A stretch of 64,000 nt of DNA from Gelatiniphilus marinus (GTDB lineage Bacteria; Bacteroidota; Bacteroidia; Flavobacteriales; Flavobacteriaceae): the NCBI RefSeq assembly GCF_042678305.1, contig NZ_JBHUDT010000001.1. The stretch is one strand, 5' to 3'. Shown one piece after another: positions 53,048-62,623 of this stretch. How positions within the stretch are numbered: the first letter of the stretch is position 1; every line of letters starts with the position of its first letter. The position numbers were made by a program, and so were the translations under genes. The notes beneath the pieces are model-generated. The model had not been told where the DNA came from. It saw only the letters and a program-made list of their open reading frames with translations, and made no database searches.

Positions 53048-56000
53048 ATGAGAAACCATACCAACCTATTCTGGTTAGCTATGCTAATGCTTAGCATCTG
53101 TAGTTCATTTAATTTACAATCGCAAACCGTTTTAGACTCTGAAGACTTTGAGTCTGGATGGGGCATTTGGAACGATGGCGGCAATCGATGCGAACGTAGC
53201 CCCAAAAAAATGCTCTCTGGCAAATATGCTATTAAATTAACAGACGATAGGGACTATAGATCATCTACCTACACAGACAACCTCGATTTAACAAAGTTCG
53301 ACTCTATTGCCATTGTTTTCGATTTTAAAACTATTGACTTTGAGGAAGGGCACGATTTTTTTATCGAATTCTCAAACAATGGTGGCGAATCTTGGAAGAA
53401 AAAACCATTATCTAAATTTGTTAACTCTAAAGATTTTGAAAACAATAAAACTTACAATAAGATAACGGTAGGTGTAAAAAACAGCAAACAATATACCTTT
53501 AAAGAAAAAACCAAAATAAGATTTAGGGCAGACGCCAAAAAAAAGAATAATGAATTATACCTAGATAACATAAAAATTGTAGCATTTAATCAGGCCACCA
53601 AACCAAGTATAAAAATTGAAAGCAACAATACAGAAGTACCAAACGAAAACCAGGATACCTCTACGGTAAACAACACTAACTTTGGCACAACTAAATTAAA
53701 AAACAGCATATCAAGAACATTTACAATAATAAACCAAGGATCTACAAACCTTAGTATAAACAGCATAACCTCCTCAAACCACAAGGACTTTACAGTTAAA
53801 GCCCCATCAAATATGCTTATAAAAGCTGGAACAAAAACTGAATTTACAATAACATTCAATGCTTTATCTAGAGGTAAAAAAACCTCAACAATTACAGTAA
53901 ACATATCAAATACTTTGCTTAAAAATGGTTCTAAAAACAGCCAAAGAAAATCTACATCGTATGTGTTTAATATAGCGGCCAAAACAGCGGTTCAAAGTTT
54001 TTTCGATAGCGATGGCGATGGTATTCTGGACGATGTGGATATTGATGATGATAATGATGGTATAGAAGACTCGGTTGAAGAATTGGCCTGTAAAAACTCC
54101 TTAATTGCAACCACTACCAATTACAAATTCTTAAATGAAACCTTTGGTACAGGTAACAGAACAACGATAAACACAACCTACGATGCCATTACCACCTATT
54201 GCTACGAAGATGGATTCTCAGGGTGTTTTGGAGGAGACGATCTAAACGATGGCGAATATACAGTATATCATAAAGCGGCAAATGGCGATGGCACAGACCA
54301 AACCCCGGTAAACGAAGTAGCTGCATGGGCAGACAACTATTGGTACACTGGCGAAGACCACACACCAGGAGACACCAACGGCAGAATGGCCATGTTTAAC
54401 GCCTCTTACGATCCAGGTATTTTTTATACAGCCAATATTGTTGGTGCTTTACCAAATATACCCATTACATATAGCTTTTGGGTGTTAAACCTAGACACCA
54501 CTAAAGCTCCCGGAATTGCCACAAGATTAAGACCAAACATCTTGGTTGAGTTTAGAGACACAAGCAACAACGTTTTAGCCTCTATTTCAACAGGAGATAT
54601 TCCTCCATCAATTAATGGTGATCCCGCAAACAGCTGGCATCAATTTACTGCCAACCTCACTCTAAATGTAAGCGAATTTTATGTGTACTTTATCAACAAC
54701 GAAATTGGAGGCGGCGGAAACGATCTGGCCATAGACGATATTGTAATTTCGCAAACCCTATGCGATACCGATGCCGATGGGGTTGCAGATGTATTCGATT
54801 TGGATTCTGATAACGACGGCATCCCAGATGTGGTTGAAGCTGGACTAGGAAACTACAGCGAAGGCAACGCCACTTTAACAGGTAGCAGCACTTGGGTAGA
54901 TACCAACAATAACGGTATGCACGATTTAAGCGAAGGCCATATAGCATTGGATTCCGATAATGATGGCACGCCTAATTACCTGGATTTAGACTCCGATAAC
55001 GATACCATTTTTGATGTTGACGAATCTGGTGCAACAAATACAAACGATCCAAACCACCAAAACGGCGATGGCGATATTACAGGCGATGGCGTTGGAGACG
55101 GCACAGATACCGATGCCGTTAGAGAAGCCGATATAGATTCTGATGGCACAATAGAATATTACACCGATGGTATTTTAGATTTATACGATTATTTTAACGG
55201 CAGCACATTTGCAACAGCTTTTGGCAATAACAACCAAGGCAACACTGGTTCTGGTTGGCACCATTACGTTAAAGATTCAGATAATGATGGTGCGCCAGAT
55301 TATATCGATACAACCTCAGACGGATCTACTTTCGATATTTCTCACACATTATACGCCCATTTAGATGCCAATAACGATGGTGTTATCGATGATACAAACG
55401 ATGCCGAAGGCGATGGTATATTAGATCTATTCGATACCGACGATACCATTTTTGGATCTCCAAGAGATCTAGACAGAAAACTACATCTTTACTTTGACGG
55501 CAGAAACGATTATGCCCAAGAAACCTCTCTTATTAGCGAATGGGCCGAAATTTCTTTAATGGCTTGGATAAAAACCGACCCAACGGCAAGTGGAATTCGG
55601 GTTATTGTTGGAGAAAGCAATTTTTACTTAAGGCTATACCCAGACCATAGGCTTTTTGTTGAAGCCAGCGGTACAAACCTTAACAGTGGTACTGCGCTCC
55701 CAACAAACCAATGGGTACATGTCGCAGCAACTTATAGCAGCTCTAACGGGCTACTAAAACTTTATGTTAATGGCGAAGAAGTAGCAAGTACAACAAAATC
55801 TGGCAACTTAAATACCACTGCTACGCCTTTTACAATTGGCAAACGCCCAGGTGCAAACCAATACTTTTTTAAAGGTTTTATAGACGAGGTGCGTTTGTTC
55901 AACAAAGCACTTTCAGAAAATGAGCTTCAAAAAATGGTGCACCAAGAAATATCGAATAATGCTGGTACAGTTAAAGGCGATATAATCCCCAAAAACATCA

Positions 56001-58033
56001 ATCATTATAATGCTTCAACAAACACTTCCACGCCATTAGATTGGTCCAGTTTAGTGCGGTATTATAAAATGGATGTTTATAAAGACAATGTTATAGACGA
56101 TTTATCTACTGCCAGCATAGATTCTGGTTCTGGATGCCAAATATTCAACACTAAAATAATCGATGTGCAAACAGCACCTTTACCTTTTGTTACCACCACA
56201 TCCTGCTCTGGAGATTGGACCAATGCAAACAATTGGGTTCATGGTAATATCTGGGGCATTACGGGCTCACATACCAAAGCTGCAATAGTAAATATTAAAG
56301 GCAACATTAAAACCAATAGTAACCACGAAATGGTTGGATTAATTTTAGACAACAATAGCAAACTAGAAGTAAATAACGACTCTGGCATAACAAACTCTTG
56401 GTACTTAAAATTAAACGGGGTTATAGATCTGCAAGGCGAATCGCAACTTGTGCAAAGCGCAGATAGCGACTTAGATGTTAACAGTTCTGGTACACTAGAG
56501 CGCGACCAACAAGGCACCAAAGATTTATTTACCTATAATTACTGGTCTTCGCCTGTTGGCCTAAGCAATACAAGCAGTAATAACAATAGCTATTCGCTCT
56601 CTGATGTTTTAAGAGACGGAACTGTTCCAGATAATCCGCTACCTATTAATTTTGTGTCTGGATACAATGGCTCACCCGGTACGCCCGGTACTACAGCCAT
56701 TGGTATAGCAAGTTATTGGATCTGGAAATTTGCCAACAAGCTAAACGAAGATTATGCATCGTGGCAACATGCTAAACATACCGGAACTATATTTGCGGGC
56801 GAGGGCTACACCATGAAAGGCGTAGAAAACAGTGCAACAGCTTTTACCCAAGAACAAAACTATGTCTTTACCGGAAAACCAAATAACGGCGAAATTACAC
56901 TAAACCTATCGGCAGGAAACGAATACCTAATTGGCAACCCCTATGCCTCTGCCATTGATGCGCGCGAATTTATTTTAGACAATATTAGCGATAATAACGG
57001 TAGAGCAGCATCTAATATTATTGATGGAGCACTATACTTTTGGGATCATTTTGCAGGAAACACCCATGTATTGCGCGAATACCAAGGTGGGTATGCAACC
57101 TACAACTTAATGGGAGGCATCGTAGCCACTTCAAACGATATAAGGATAAACGCTTCAGGACTAGAAGGCACCAAAACACCGCAACAGTACATTCCTGTTG
57201 GCCAAGGCTTCTTTGTTAAAGCCAATACCGGTGGTACGATTACATTTAAAAACAGCCAGCGCATATTTAAAACCGAAGCTTCAGACCCTTCTTTGTTTAT
57301 GAAAGGAAAAAACGCCAAAGGTAAATCGAGTACCGTTTCAACCAATCTGGACAATAGGCCAAAAATAAGGCTGATTCTACATTCTCCAAAAGGCTACCAC
57401 CGCCATCTTCTTGTTGGTGCAGATAAAAATGCTTCCAACGCAATAGACATTGGTTACGATGCTCTTTTAATAGACGAAAATGTTGAAGACCTGTTTTGGA
57501 GAATTAACAACAAAAACTTTGTTATTCAAGGTGTAAACAATTTTCATGAAAACCAAGTGTTGCCATTGGGCATAAAAATTAACCAGGAAGGTTTGGCTAC
57601 CATTAAGATCGACAAACTTGAAAATATGGATGGCCAAACAGAAATTTATTTACATGATAAAGAGTTAAACCTATATCACGATTTAAAAGCAGGCAAATAC
57701 AATGTGCACCTAGCAGTTGGCGAATATTTAAACCGATTTGAGTTAACTTTCTCTAAAGCATCTCAAACACTAGATACCAACCAATCTCACAAAAACCCTA
57801 TTGAAGTGTATTTCTCAAATGAGGACAAGCATGTTGTTGTGCACAACCCTGAATCACAACTTATTGAATCTGTTGAAATGATTAACATTTTAGGGCAATC
57901 TTTATTCAAATTCCAAATAAACTCTAACAACGATTATTTAAAATATAAAACCTCGCAAATTAAAACTGGTACCTATATTTTGAAAATTGAAACCGAATAC
58001 GGAAAACTGTCCAAAAAAGTATTGATAAAATAG
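53048..58033 (+). CDS. Giant T9SS-secreted protein with TSP3-type calcium repeats, LamG and sorting domain
   Basis: A 1661-residue protein with a signal peptide (about 1-25). Residues about 30-180 form a beta-sandwich (VLDSEDFESGWGIWNDGG). A choice-of-anchor D domain lies at about 200-310. Thrombospondin type 3-like calcium repeats follow (SDGDGILDDVDIDDDNDGI and later DTDADGVADVFDLDSDNDG). A LamG domain is at about 815-980 (YFDGRNDYAQETSLISEWAE). The last 550 residues repeat the layout of the preceding gene (ESQLVQSADSDLDVNSSGTL, GNPYASAIDAREF) and end with a T9SS sorting domain (MINILGQSLFKF, KVLIK). Expected at the cell surface or released. Role unknown; adhesion or glycan binding is likely. 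Confidence 0.85.
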   Translation: MRNHTNLFWLAMLMLSICSSFNLQSQTVLDSEDFESGWGIWNDGGNRCERSPKKMLSGKYAIKLTDDRDYRSSTYTDNLDLTKFDSIAIVFDFKTIDFEEGHDFFIEFSNNGGESWKKKPLSKFVNSKDFENNKTYNKITVGVKNSKQYTFKEKTKIRFRADAKKKNNELYLDNIKIVAFNQATKPSIKIESNNTEVPNENQDTSTVNNTNFGTTKLKNSISRTFTIINQGSTNLSINSITSSNHKDFTVKAPSNMLIKAGTKTEFTITFNALSRGKKTSTITVNISNTLLKNGSKNSQRKSTSYVFNIAAKTAVQSFFDSDGDGILDDVDIDDDNDGIEDSVEELACKNSLIATTTNYKFLNETFGTGNRTTINTTYDAITTYCYEDGFSGCFGGDDLNDGEYTVYHKAANGDGTDQTPVNEVAAWADNYWYTGEDHTPGDTNGRMAMFNASYDPGIFYTANIVGALPNIPITYSFWVLNLDTTKAPGIATRLRPNILVEFRDTSNNVLASISTGDIPPSINGDPANSWHQFTANLTLNVSEFYVYFINNEIGGGGNDLAIDDIVISQTLCDTDADGVADVFDLDSDNDGIPDVVEAGLGNYSEGNATLTGSSTWVDTNNNGMHDLSEGHIALDSDNDGTPNYLDLDSDNDTIFDVDESGATNTNDPNHQNGDGDITGDGVGDGTDTDAVREADIDSDGTIEYYTDGILDLYDYFNGSTFATAFGNNNQGNTGSGWHHYVKDSDNDGAPDYIDTTSDGSTFDISHTLYAHLDANNDGVIDDTNDAEGDGILDLFDTDDTIFGSPRDLDRKLHLYFDGRNDYAQETSLISEWAEISLMAWIKTDPTASGIRVIVGESNFYLRLYPDHRLFVEASGTNLNSGTALPTNQWVHVAATYSSSNGLLKLYVNGEEVASTTKSGNLNTTATPFTIGKRPGANQYFFKGFIDEVRLFNKALSENELQKMVHQEISNNAGTVKGDIIPKNINHYNASTNTSTPLDWSSLVRYYKMDVYKDNVIDDLSTASIDSGSGCQIFNTKIIDVQTAPLPFVTTTSCSGDWTNANNWVHGNIWGITGSHTKAAIVNIKGNIKTNSNHEMVGLILDNNSKLEVNNDSGITNSWYLKLNGVIDLQGESQLVQSADSDLDVNSSGTLERDQQGTKDLFTYNYWSSPVGLSNTSSNNNSYSLSDVLRDGTVPDNPLPINFVSGYNGSPGTPGTTAIGIASYWIWKFANKLNEDYASWQHAKHTGTIFAGEGYTMKGVENSATAFTQEQNYVFTGKPNNGEITLNLSAGNEYLIGNPYASAIDAREFILDNISDNNGRAASNIIDGALYFWDHFAGNTHVLREYQGGYATYNLMGGIVATSNDIRINASGLEGTKTPQQYIPVGQGFFVKANTGGTITFKNSQRIFKTEASDPSLFMKGKNAKGKSSTVSTNLDNRPKIRLILHSPKGYHRHLLVGADKNASNAIDIGYDALLIDENVEDLFWRINNKNFVIQGVNNFHENQVLPLGIKINQEGLATIKIDKLENMDGQTEIYLHDKELNLYHDLKAGKYNVHLAVGEYLNRFELTFSKASQTLDTNQSHKNPIEVYFSNEDKHVVVHNPESQLIESVEMINILGQSLFKFQINSNNDYLKYKTSQIKTGTYILKIETEYGKLSKKVLIK

Positions 58034-58092
58034 TGAGTTGAATTAGTTTTAATAGTTTTACCCAAATCTACTTTGTTAACTTAACTATGCTT

Positions 58093-58126
58093 AAAGTCCT
58101 GAACCAACCTTCAGGACTTTTTTTTT
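58093..58126 (+). terminator. Intrinsic terminator after the second giant T9SS gene
   Basis: AAAGTCCTGAA and TTCAGGACTTT form a perfect 11-bp stem with a 6-nt loop, followed by a T-run, 60 bp after the stop codon and before the convergent hisS gene. Confidence 0.88.
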
Positions 58127-58213
58127 GTTGCATTGATTAGTGTTTTGTGCAGTACTTTGTTAAAACGCAAAATTTTTATGACCATCGTTCTGCCGTACAA
58201 GACAATAACAGGT

Positions 58214-59584
58214 TTATTTTATATAACCGATTAATTCTTGAAGCGATACTTTATTTTGTTCACCAGAACCCATATTTTTTAAGGTGTAGGTATTCGAGCT
58301 TATTTCCTGCTCGCCTACCAATACCACAAACGGGATGGCGCGCTTGTTGGCATGGTTCATTTGTTTTTTCATTTTGGCAGCATCAGGATACAATTCGGCA
58401 TTAACACCTTTTAAGCGCAATTGCTTAATGGCTTTTAAACTAAAGAGAGCTTCTTTTTCCCCAAAATTAATAAACAACACTTCAACATTTTTATTAACCG
58501 TTTTGGGAAACAGACCCAATTCTTCAAGCACTAAATAAATACGGTCCAAACCAAAACTAATACCAACACCACTCATGTTTGGCATTCCAAAAATACTGGT
58601 TAAATCGTCGTAACGTCCGCCACCGCCAATAGAACCCATTTTAACTTTTTCGGGTGCTGAAACTTCAAAAATGGCACCTGTGTAATAATTCAATCCACGT
58701 GCCAAGGTAACGTCCAGTTGTAATTTTGCTGATGATAATCCCAATTCAGCAATCGCATTATTGATGAAGGTTAATTCTTCAATACCTTTTTTTCCGGCTT
58801 CTGATGTATTTAAAATACTTTTTAAACCATCAATTTGCGACTCAAAAGTTCCAGACAAATTAAACAAAGGCTGTAATTTTAAAATCCCTTCTTCTAAAAT
58901 TCCTTTAGAGAGCATTTCTTCTTTTACCTTCTCTTCTCCTATTTTATCGAGTTTATCGAGTGCTACCGTAAAATCGATTAACTTATCGCTTGCGCCTATA
59001 ACTTCAGCAATTCCAGAAAGTATTTTACGGTTGTTTATTTTAATGGTAACGCCTTCCAGTTTTAAAGCTGAAAACACCGTATCGTATAGTTGAATAAACT
59101 CTACTTCTTGCCACAGGCTTTTACTGCCAACCACATCGGCATCGCATTGGTAAAACTCTCTGAAACGTCCTTTTTGTGGTCTGTCGGCACGCCAAACGGG
59201 TTGTATTTGGTAGCGTTTAAATGGGAATTCTATGTCGTTTTGGTGTTGTACCACATAGCGTGCGAAGGGGACGGTTAAATCGTAGCGTAGGGCTTTTTCG
59301 GAGATTGATGTAGTAATTTTATTAGAATCTTTCTGCGAATAGGCTTGCTCGTTGGCTTTCGATAAAAAATCCCCAGAATTCAAAATCTTAAATATCAATC
59401 GATCCCCTTCATCACCATATTTTCCCATTAAGGTTTCAGAGTTTTCAAAACTTGGGGTTTCAATAGGTTGAAATCCGTAGGTTTCAAAAGCACCGCGGAT
59501 GGTATTAAAAATATAATTTCGTTTGGCAACTTGCTCTGGATTAAAATCTCTTGTGCCTTTTGGAATGCTTGGTTTTTTAGCCAT
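58214..59584 (-). CDS. hisS: Histidyl-tRNA synthetase
   Basis: A 456-residue class II synthetase that charges tRNA-His. Motifs present are PKGTRDFNPEQVAKR at the start, LRYDLTVPFARYV, QPVWRADRPQKGRFREFYQCD (motif 2), LARGLNYYTGAIFEV (the HisA-type motif with Tyr-Tyr), GSIGGGGRYDDL and SFGLDRIYLVLEELGL (motif 3), plus the C-terminal anticodon-binding domain (VEVLFINFGEKEA). Length and order fit the family. It is the last minus-strand gene before the T9SS cluster and converges on it. The upstream 310 bp carries dispersed repeats and no obvious strong promoter. Confidence 0.98.
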   Translation of the reverse strand: MAKKPSIPKGTRDFNPEQVAKRNYIFNTIRGAFETYGFQPIETPSFENSETLMGKYGDEGDRLIFKILNSGDFLSKANEQAYSQKDSNKITTSISEKALRYDLTVPFARYVVQHQNDIEFPFKRYQIQPVWRADRPQKGRFREFYQCDADVVGSKSLWQEVEFIQLYDTVFSALKLEGVTIKINNRKILSGIAEVIGASDKLIDFTVALDKLDKIGEEKVKEEMLSKGILEEGILKLQPLFNLSGTFESQIDGLKSILNTSEAGKKGIEELTFINNAIAELGLSSAKLQLDVTLARGLNYYTGAIFEVSAPEKVKMGSIGGGGRYDDLTSIFGMPNMSGVGISFGLDRIYLVLEELGLFPKTVNKNVEVLFINFGEKEALFSLKAIKQLRLKGVNAELYPDAAKMKKQMNHANKRAIPFVVLVGEQEISSNTYTLKNMGSGEQNKVSLQELIGYIK

Positions 59585-59639
59585 AATAAGCCCGTAAAAA
59601 CGGATATTTCTTTAAAATTACTAAACACTTTTTATGTGG

Positions 59640-59660
59640 ATTCCGCATCAAGTGCGGAAT
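59640..59660. repeat. Palindromic intergenic repeat
   Basis: ATTCCGCA and TGCGGAAT form an 8-bp stem with TCAAG as loop, flanked by TGTGG on the left and GACAA on the right. This is the form of a palindrome commonly scattered in flavobacterial intergenic DNA. Confidence 0.7.
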
Positions 59661-59740
59661 GACAAAACAACGATTAAAACATTGTCTAAACAAAAATAAT
59701 TAATGCAATTGTTATTGCGCGCTTTTTTATAAAAAATTAG

Positions 59741-59767
59741 CCTGTACAGAGCGCAGTCGAAGTATGG
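59741..59767. repeat. Dispersed intergenic repeat-like element
   Basis: Contains CAGAGCGCAGTCGAAGTATG, close to the common Bacteroidota element read on the other strand as CTTCGACTGCGCTC. It appears truncated, with no pairing arm. Confidence 0.5.
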
Positions 59768-59862
59768 TAATCCCATAAATTGAAGCTGAATTTGAAAAAG
59801 CAAACTAAACAACATACAAATTGCTACCTCTTACCTCCTCAAAACAACCCACACAATTGAAA

Positions 59863-59894
59863 GATTACCGCGTCCTTCGTCCTCGTAATGACGG
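59863..59894. repeat. Dispersed intergenic repeat-like element
   Basis: On the minus strand CCGTCATTACGAGGACGAAG followed by GACGCGGTAATC resembles the widespread Bacteroidota repeat of the type GTCATTGCGAGGAACGAAG. It abuts the stop codon of the DUF6495-like gene. Confidence 0.6.
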
Positions 59895-60362
59895 TTAATT
59901 TATAAGCTTATCAAAATACTTATACAAATCGCCTTTGGTAATAACGGCGCCTTGTTCAATCATTTTAAATTTATCAAGGTTTTTATCTTCTGTATAGTCT
60001 TTATCGGCTTGCAAAAACTCAACATTTTCGTCCATTAAATTTTCGCGCAACCAATTGTATCCCGCTTGGGTGGTTATATCAACATCGTTTTTTAAATTAA
60101 CAACAATGGCATGCATTTTAAATTCGCCCAACCGGAACAAATACATGTGCTGTGGCGAGATATGCTCTAAATATTCGGCTTTGTTTAAAGCACCTTCCCA
60201 TATTAAATCGCTAAACACGTCCAATTCCATTTCGGCGAGTTCTGGTTTGTTTTCTTTTAAATTTGCCCACTCGTTTGCCGTTATCGATTGTGTTGCCAAG
60301 AAATTAATAAATTCTTGGTGCAATTCTTCAAATTGTTCTTTTGTAAGTCTGCTGTATTTCAT
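59895..60362 (-). CDS. DUF6495-like flavobacterial protein
   Basis: A 155-residue soluble protein without signal peptide or membrane segment, starting MKYSRLTKEQFEELHQEF and containing ANEWANLKENKPELAEMELD, ISPQHMYLFRLGEFKMH and YNWLRENLMDENVEFL. I recognise it as the small conserved Flavobacteriia family named DUF6495; the role is not known. It is acidic and probably alpha-helical. It lies 123 bp beyond the rplI gene and its terminator hairpin, so it has its own transcript. Confidence 0.75.
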   Translation of the reverse strand: MKYSRLTKEQFEELHQEFINFLATQSITANEWANLKENKPELAEMELDVFSDLIWEGALNKAEYLEHISPQHMYLFRLGEFKMHAIVVNLKNDVDITTQAGYNWLRENLMDENVEFLQADKDYTEDKNLDKFKMIEQGAVITKGDLYKYFDKLIN

Positions 60363-60441
60363 TATCTAAGCTTAATTTTATATTTCCCAGAGCTTTTAGG
60401 TTTTTAATTTCCAGGCTTTGGGACATGCAGGTTTAAACAAA

Positions 60442-60466
60442 AAAGCCCCAACTAGGTTGAGGCTTT
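60442..60466 (-). terminator. Intrinsic terminator of the rpsF-rpsR-rplI operon
   Basis: On the minus strand AAAGCCTCAACC and its partner AGTTGGGGCTTT form a stem with one mismatch and a 3-nt loop, followed by TTTTGTTT. It lies 20 bp beyond the rplI stop. Confidence 0.85.
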
Positions 60467-60485
60467 GTGCATTATAATTTAAAAT

Positions 60486-60929
60486 TTAGGCTTGGGCAAT
60501 AACCTCAAACTCTAAATCTACAGATACTTCTCTGTGCAAACGTACCACTGCGGTATATTTACCTAAACGTTTTACAGTTGTAAGCGTTATGAATTTTTTA
60601 TCGATAGATTGTCCTTCTTTTTCTAAAGCGGCAGCAACATCGATGTTGTTAACAGATCCAAATAATTTGTCGCCTGTACCAACTTTAGCTGGTATTTTAA
60701 CATCTAACGCTTTAATCGCTTCGGCAATTTTATTGGCATCATCAACTATTTTCTTTTCTTTAAATGCGCGTTGCTTTAGGTTTTCTGCCAATACTTTTTT
60801 AGCAGAAACAGTAGCTAAAACAGCTAGTTTTTGTGGGATTAAAAAATTTCTACCATAACCGTTCTTAACTGTTACAATATCGTCTTTAAATCCTAAATTC
60901 TCAACGTCTTGTTTTAATATAAGTTCCAT
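60486..60929 (-). CDS. rplI: 50S ribosomal protein L9
   Basis: A 147-residue protein with the L9 signature (LKQDVENLGFKDDIVTVKNG, then YGRNFLIPQKLA) and the C-terminal domain (SVDLEFEVIAQA). It binds 23S rRNA in the large subunit. It is the third gene of the classical rpsF-rpsR-rplI operon, 13 bp after rpsR, and is followed by an intrinsic terminator. Confidence 0.99.
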   Translation of the reverse strand: MELILKQDVENLGFKDDIVTVKNGYGRNFLIPQKLAVLATVSAKKVLAENLKQRAFKEKKIVDDANKIAEAIKALDVKIPAKVGTGDKLFGSVNNIDVAAALEKEGQSIDKKFITLTTVKRLGKYTAVVRLHREVSVDLEFEVIAQA

Positions 60930-60942
60930 TGTTATGTGTATT

Positions 60943-61239
60943 TTATTTTAATAAATCTCCTACATAAGGCATTAAAGCTAAGTGGCGCGCTCTTTTTACG
61001 GCTACGGCTACTTTTCTTTGGTACTTTAAAGAGGTCCCTGTTAAACGGCGTGGTAATATTTTACCTTGCTCGTTTATAAATCGCATTAAAAAATCCGGAT
61101 CTTTGTAATCAACATACTTGATTCCGGTTTTTTGAAACATACAATATTTCTTGGCCTTGTTTGTGTCTATGTTAAGTGGCGTTAAATACCTGATCTCGCC
61201 ATCTTTTTTTCCTTTAGATTGTTGTTCTATTGTTGACAT
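60943..61239 (-). CDS. rpsR: 30S ribosomal protein S18
   Basis: A 98-residue protein with the S18 core: IKYVDYKDPDFLMRFINEQG, KILPRRLTGTSLKYQRKV and the C-terminal VKRARHLALMPYV. The N-terminal extension (about 1-20) is normal in Bacteroidota. S18 pairs with S6 on the small subunit. It lies 2 bp after rpsF. Confidence 0.99.
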   Translation of the reverse strand: MSTIEQQSKGKKDGEIRYLTPLNIDTNKAKKYCMFQKTGIKYVDYKDPDFLMRFINEQGKILPRRLTGTSLKYQRKVAVAVKRARHLALMPYVGDLLK

Positions 61240-61241
61240 AA

Positions 61242-61580
61242 TTAAGCTTTTTGTTTAAGTTTCTCTCGTCTTCTTTCTGCCCAAGAAATAGCATGCTTAT
61301 CCAACGCTACGGTTAAATATCGCATAAAGCGCTCATCACGTCTAAACTCTAGTTCTAATGGCGTAATTAGTTCACCGGGTGCGGTGTACTCAAACAAGTG
61401 GTAAAACCCACTTTTCTTTTTTTGGATTGGGTAAGCTAGTTTTTTTAGCCCCCAATCTTCTTTAGCTATCATCTTAGCGCCGTTAGAAACAAGAAAATCT
61501 TCGTATTTCTTTACTGTTTCCTTTATCTGATCTTCAGATAAAACGGGATTTAAGATGAAAACAGTTTCATAATGATTCAT
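61242..61580 (-). CDS. rpsF: 30S ribosomal protein S6
   Basis: A 112-residue protein with the S6 fold: MNHYETVFILNPVLSEDQI, WGLKKLAYPIQKKKSGFYHL and RDERFMRYLTVALD. It is the first gene of the S6-S18-L9 operon, with a good promoter 32 bp upstream and a short leader of about 25 nt. Confidence 0.99.
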   Translation of the reverse strand: MNHYETVFILNPVLSEDQIKETVKKYEDFLVSNGAKMIAKEDWGLKKLAYPIQKKKSGFYHLFEYTAPGELITPLELEFRRDERFMRYLTVALDKHAISWAERRREKLKQKA

Positions 61581-61611
61581 AAAAATCGTTTTTATTGTTA
61601 AAAATTGGGTG

Positions 61612-61642
61612 CAAAAATAAATAAATACATTATATTACACAA
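61612..61642 (-). promoter_or_regulatory. Promoter of the rpsF operon
   Basis: On the minus strand TTG (61640-61642) and TATTTTTG (61612-61619) are exactly 20 bp apart, a perfect fit to TTG-N20-TAnnTTTG. Transcription should start near 61605. Confidence 0.75.
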
Positions 61643-61730
61643 CTATAATCCTTCCTAAATTTTTAATAAAAAAACAGCCAGTTTTAAAAATGTTAAAATT
61701 ATGTTAATTCAAACGTTTTAACGGTGTTTT

Positions 61731-61761
61731 TTGGTTTTTAACCGAATTTTTCGTACTATTG
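61731..61761 (+). promoter_or_regulatory. Possible promoter of the LytTR regulator gene
   Basis: TTG (61731-61733) and TACTATTG (61754-61761, one mismatch to TAnnTTTG) are 20 bp apart and 33 bp before the ATG at 61794. Confidence 0.35.
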
Positions 61762-61793
61762 TCGATATCTTAACCGAAATAATACAAAATGTT

Positions 61794-62489
61794 ATGACTT
61801 TAAACTGTGTAGTAGTAGATGATTCAGCAATACAACGCCTCTCTATTGTTAAGTTGGTCGAAAACCACCCTTCGCTAAACTTAATTGCAGAGTACAGTAG
61901 TGCTTTAGAAACTAAAAATGGTTTAAATACGCATCAAGTCGATTTGATTTTTCTGGACATTGAAATGCCGGTACTAAATGGATTTGAACTTTTAGACGTA
62001 TTAAACAATAAACCGCAAATTATTTTTGTAACCGGTAAAACCGAATATGCTTTTAAAGCATTTAATTATGATGCCACCGATTACTTGCATAAACCCATTA
62101 CCAGAGAACGCTTTAACACCTCTGTTGAAAAAGCCCTGGAGCAACATAAATTAACCCTAGACTTTAACGAAGACGAAGGTGAGCACATTTTTGTAAAAAG
62201 CAACCTTAAAAAACGAAAGGTTTATATAAAGGACATTAAATGGATTGAAGCTCTTGGCGATTACGTAAAACTGGTTACCGAAGAAACAAGTTTGGTCGTG
62301 CTATCGACTATGAAAGCGTTTGAAGCAGAACTGCCCGAAGGAAAATTTTTAAGAATCCACAAATCTTATATTGTAAATCTTGATAAAATTGACAGATTTA
62401 ACAGTAAAAACGTTGAAGTTGGCGCTTACGAGATTCCTTTAAGCAGAAACAAAAAAACACAACTGGTTGATGCTTTAAACAATATTTAA
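61794..62489 (+). CDS. LytTR-family response regulator
   Basis: I use the ATG at 61794 (MTLNCVVVDDSAIQRL), which places the receiver-domain start correctly; an upstream codon would add 21 residues with no homology. The 231-residue protein has a receiver domain (about 1-115; VDLIFLDIEMPVLNGFEL with phosphoacceptor Asp about 54, FVTGKTEYAFKAFNYDATDYLHKP) and a LytTR DNA-binding domain (about 130-231; IFVKSNLKKRKVYIKDIKWIE, FLRIHKSYIVNLDKID). It controls transcription in response to a partner histidine kinase, which is not in the window. It is monocistronic between divergent rpsF and convergent priA, with no evident link to the glycan locus. Confidence 0.93.
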   Translation: MTLNCVVVDDSAIQRLSIVKLVENHPSLNLIAEYSSALETKNGLNTHQVDLIFLDIEMPVLNGFELLDVLNNKPQIIFVTGKTEYAFKAFNYDATDYLHKPITRERFNTSVEKALEQHKLTLDFNEDEGEHIFVKSNLKKRKVYIKDIKWIEALGDYVKLVTEETSLVVLSTMKAFEAELPEGKFLRIHKSYIVNLDKIDRFNSKNVEVGAYEIPLSRNKKTQLVDALNNI

Positions 62490-62623
62490 AGTTTTTTTAG
62501 TAAAACTGAGCTTGCTTGTACTTATTTTTTGTTAGTAGTTATGTTTATCTCAAAACATATTGAAAACCCTACAGGGATATTGTTAAACTAAAAATTTTAA
62601 ATAGTACTGAAAATTAAGTTTCA

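Larger units (their letters stand above)
59585..59894. other. 310-bp intergenic stretch with dispersed repeats
   Basis: No gene is seen. It contains three short elements resembling widespread Bacteroidota intergenic repeats (separate entries). AT-rich sequence lies between them. Confidence 0.75.

Noticed and set aside
61794..62489. LytTR regulator as controller of the glycan locus
   Set aside because: It is 18 kb away among housekeeping genes, and nothing in sequence links it to the locus.
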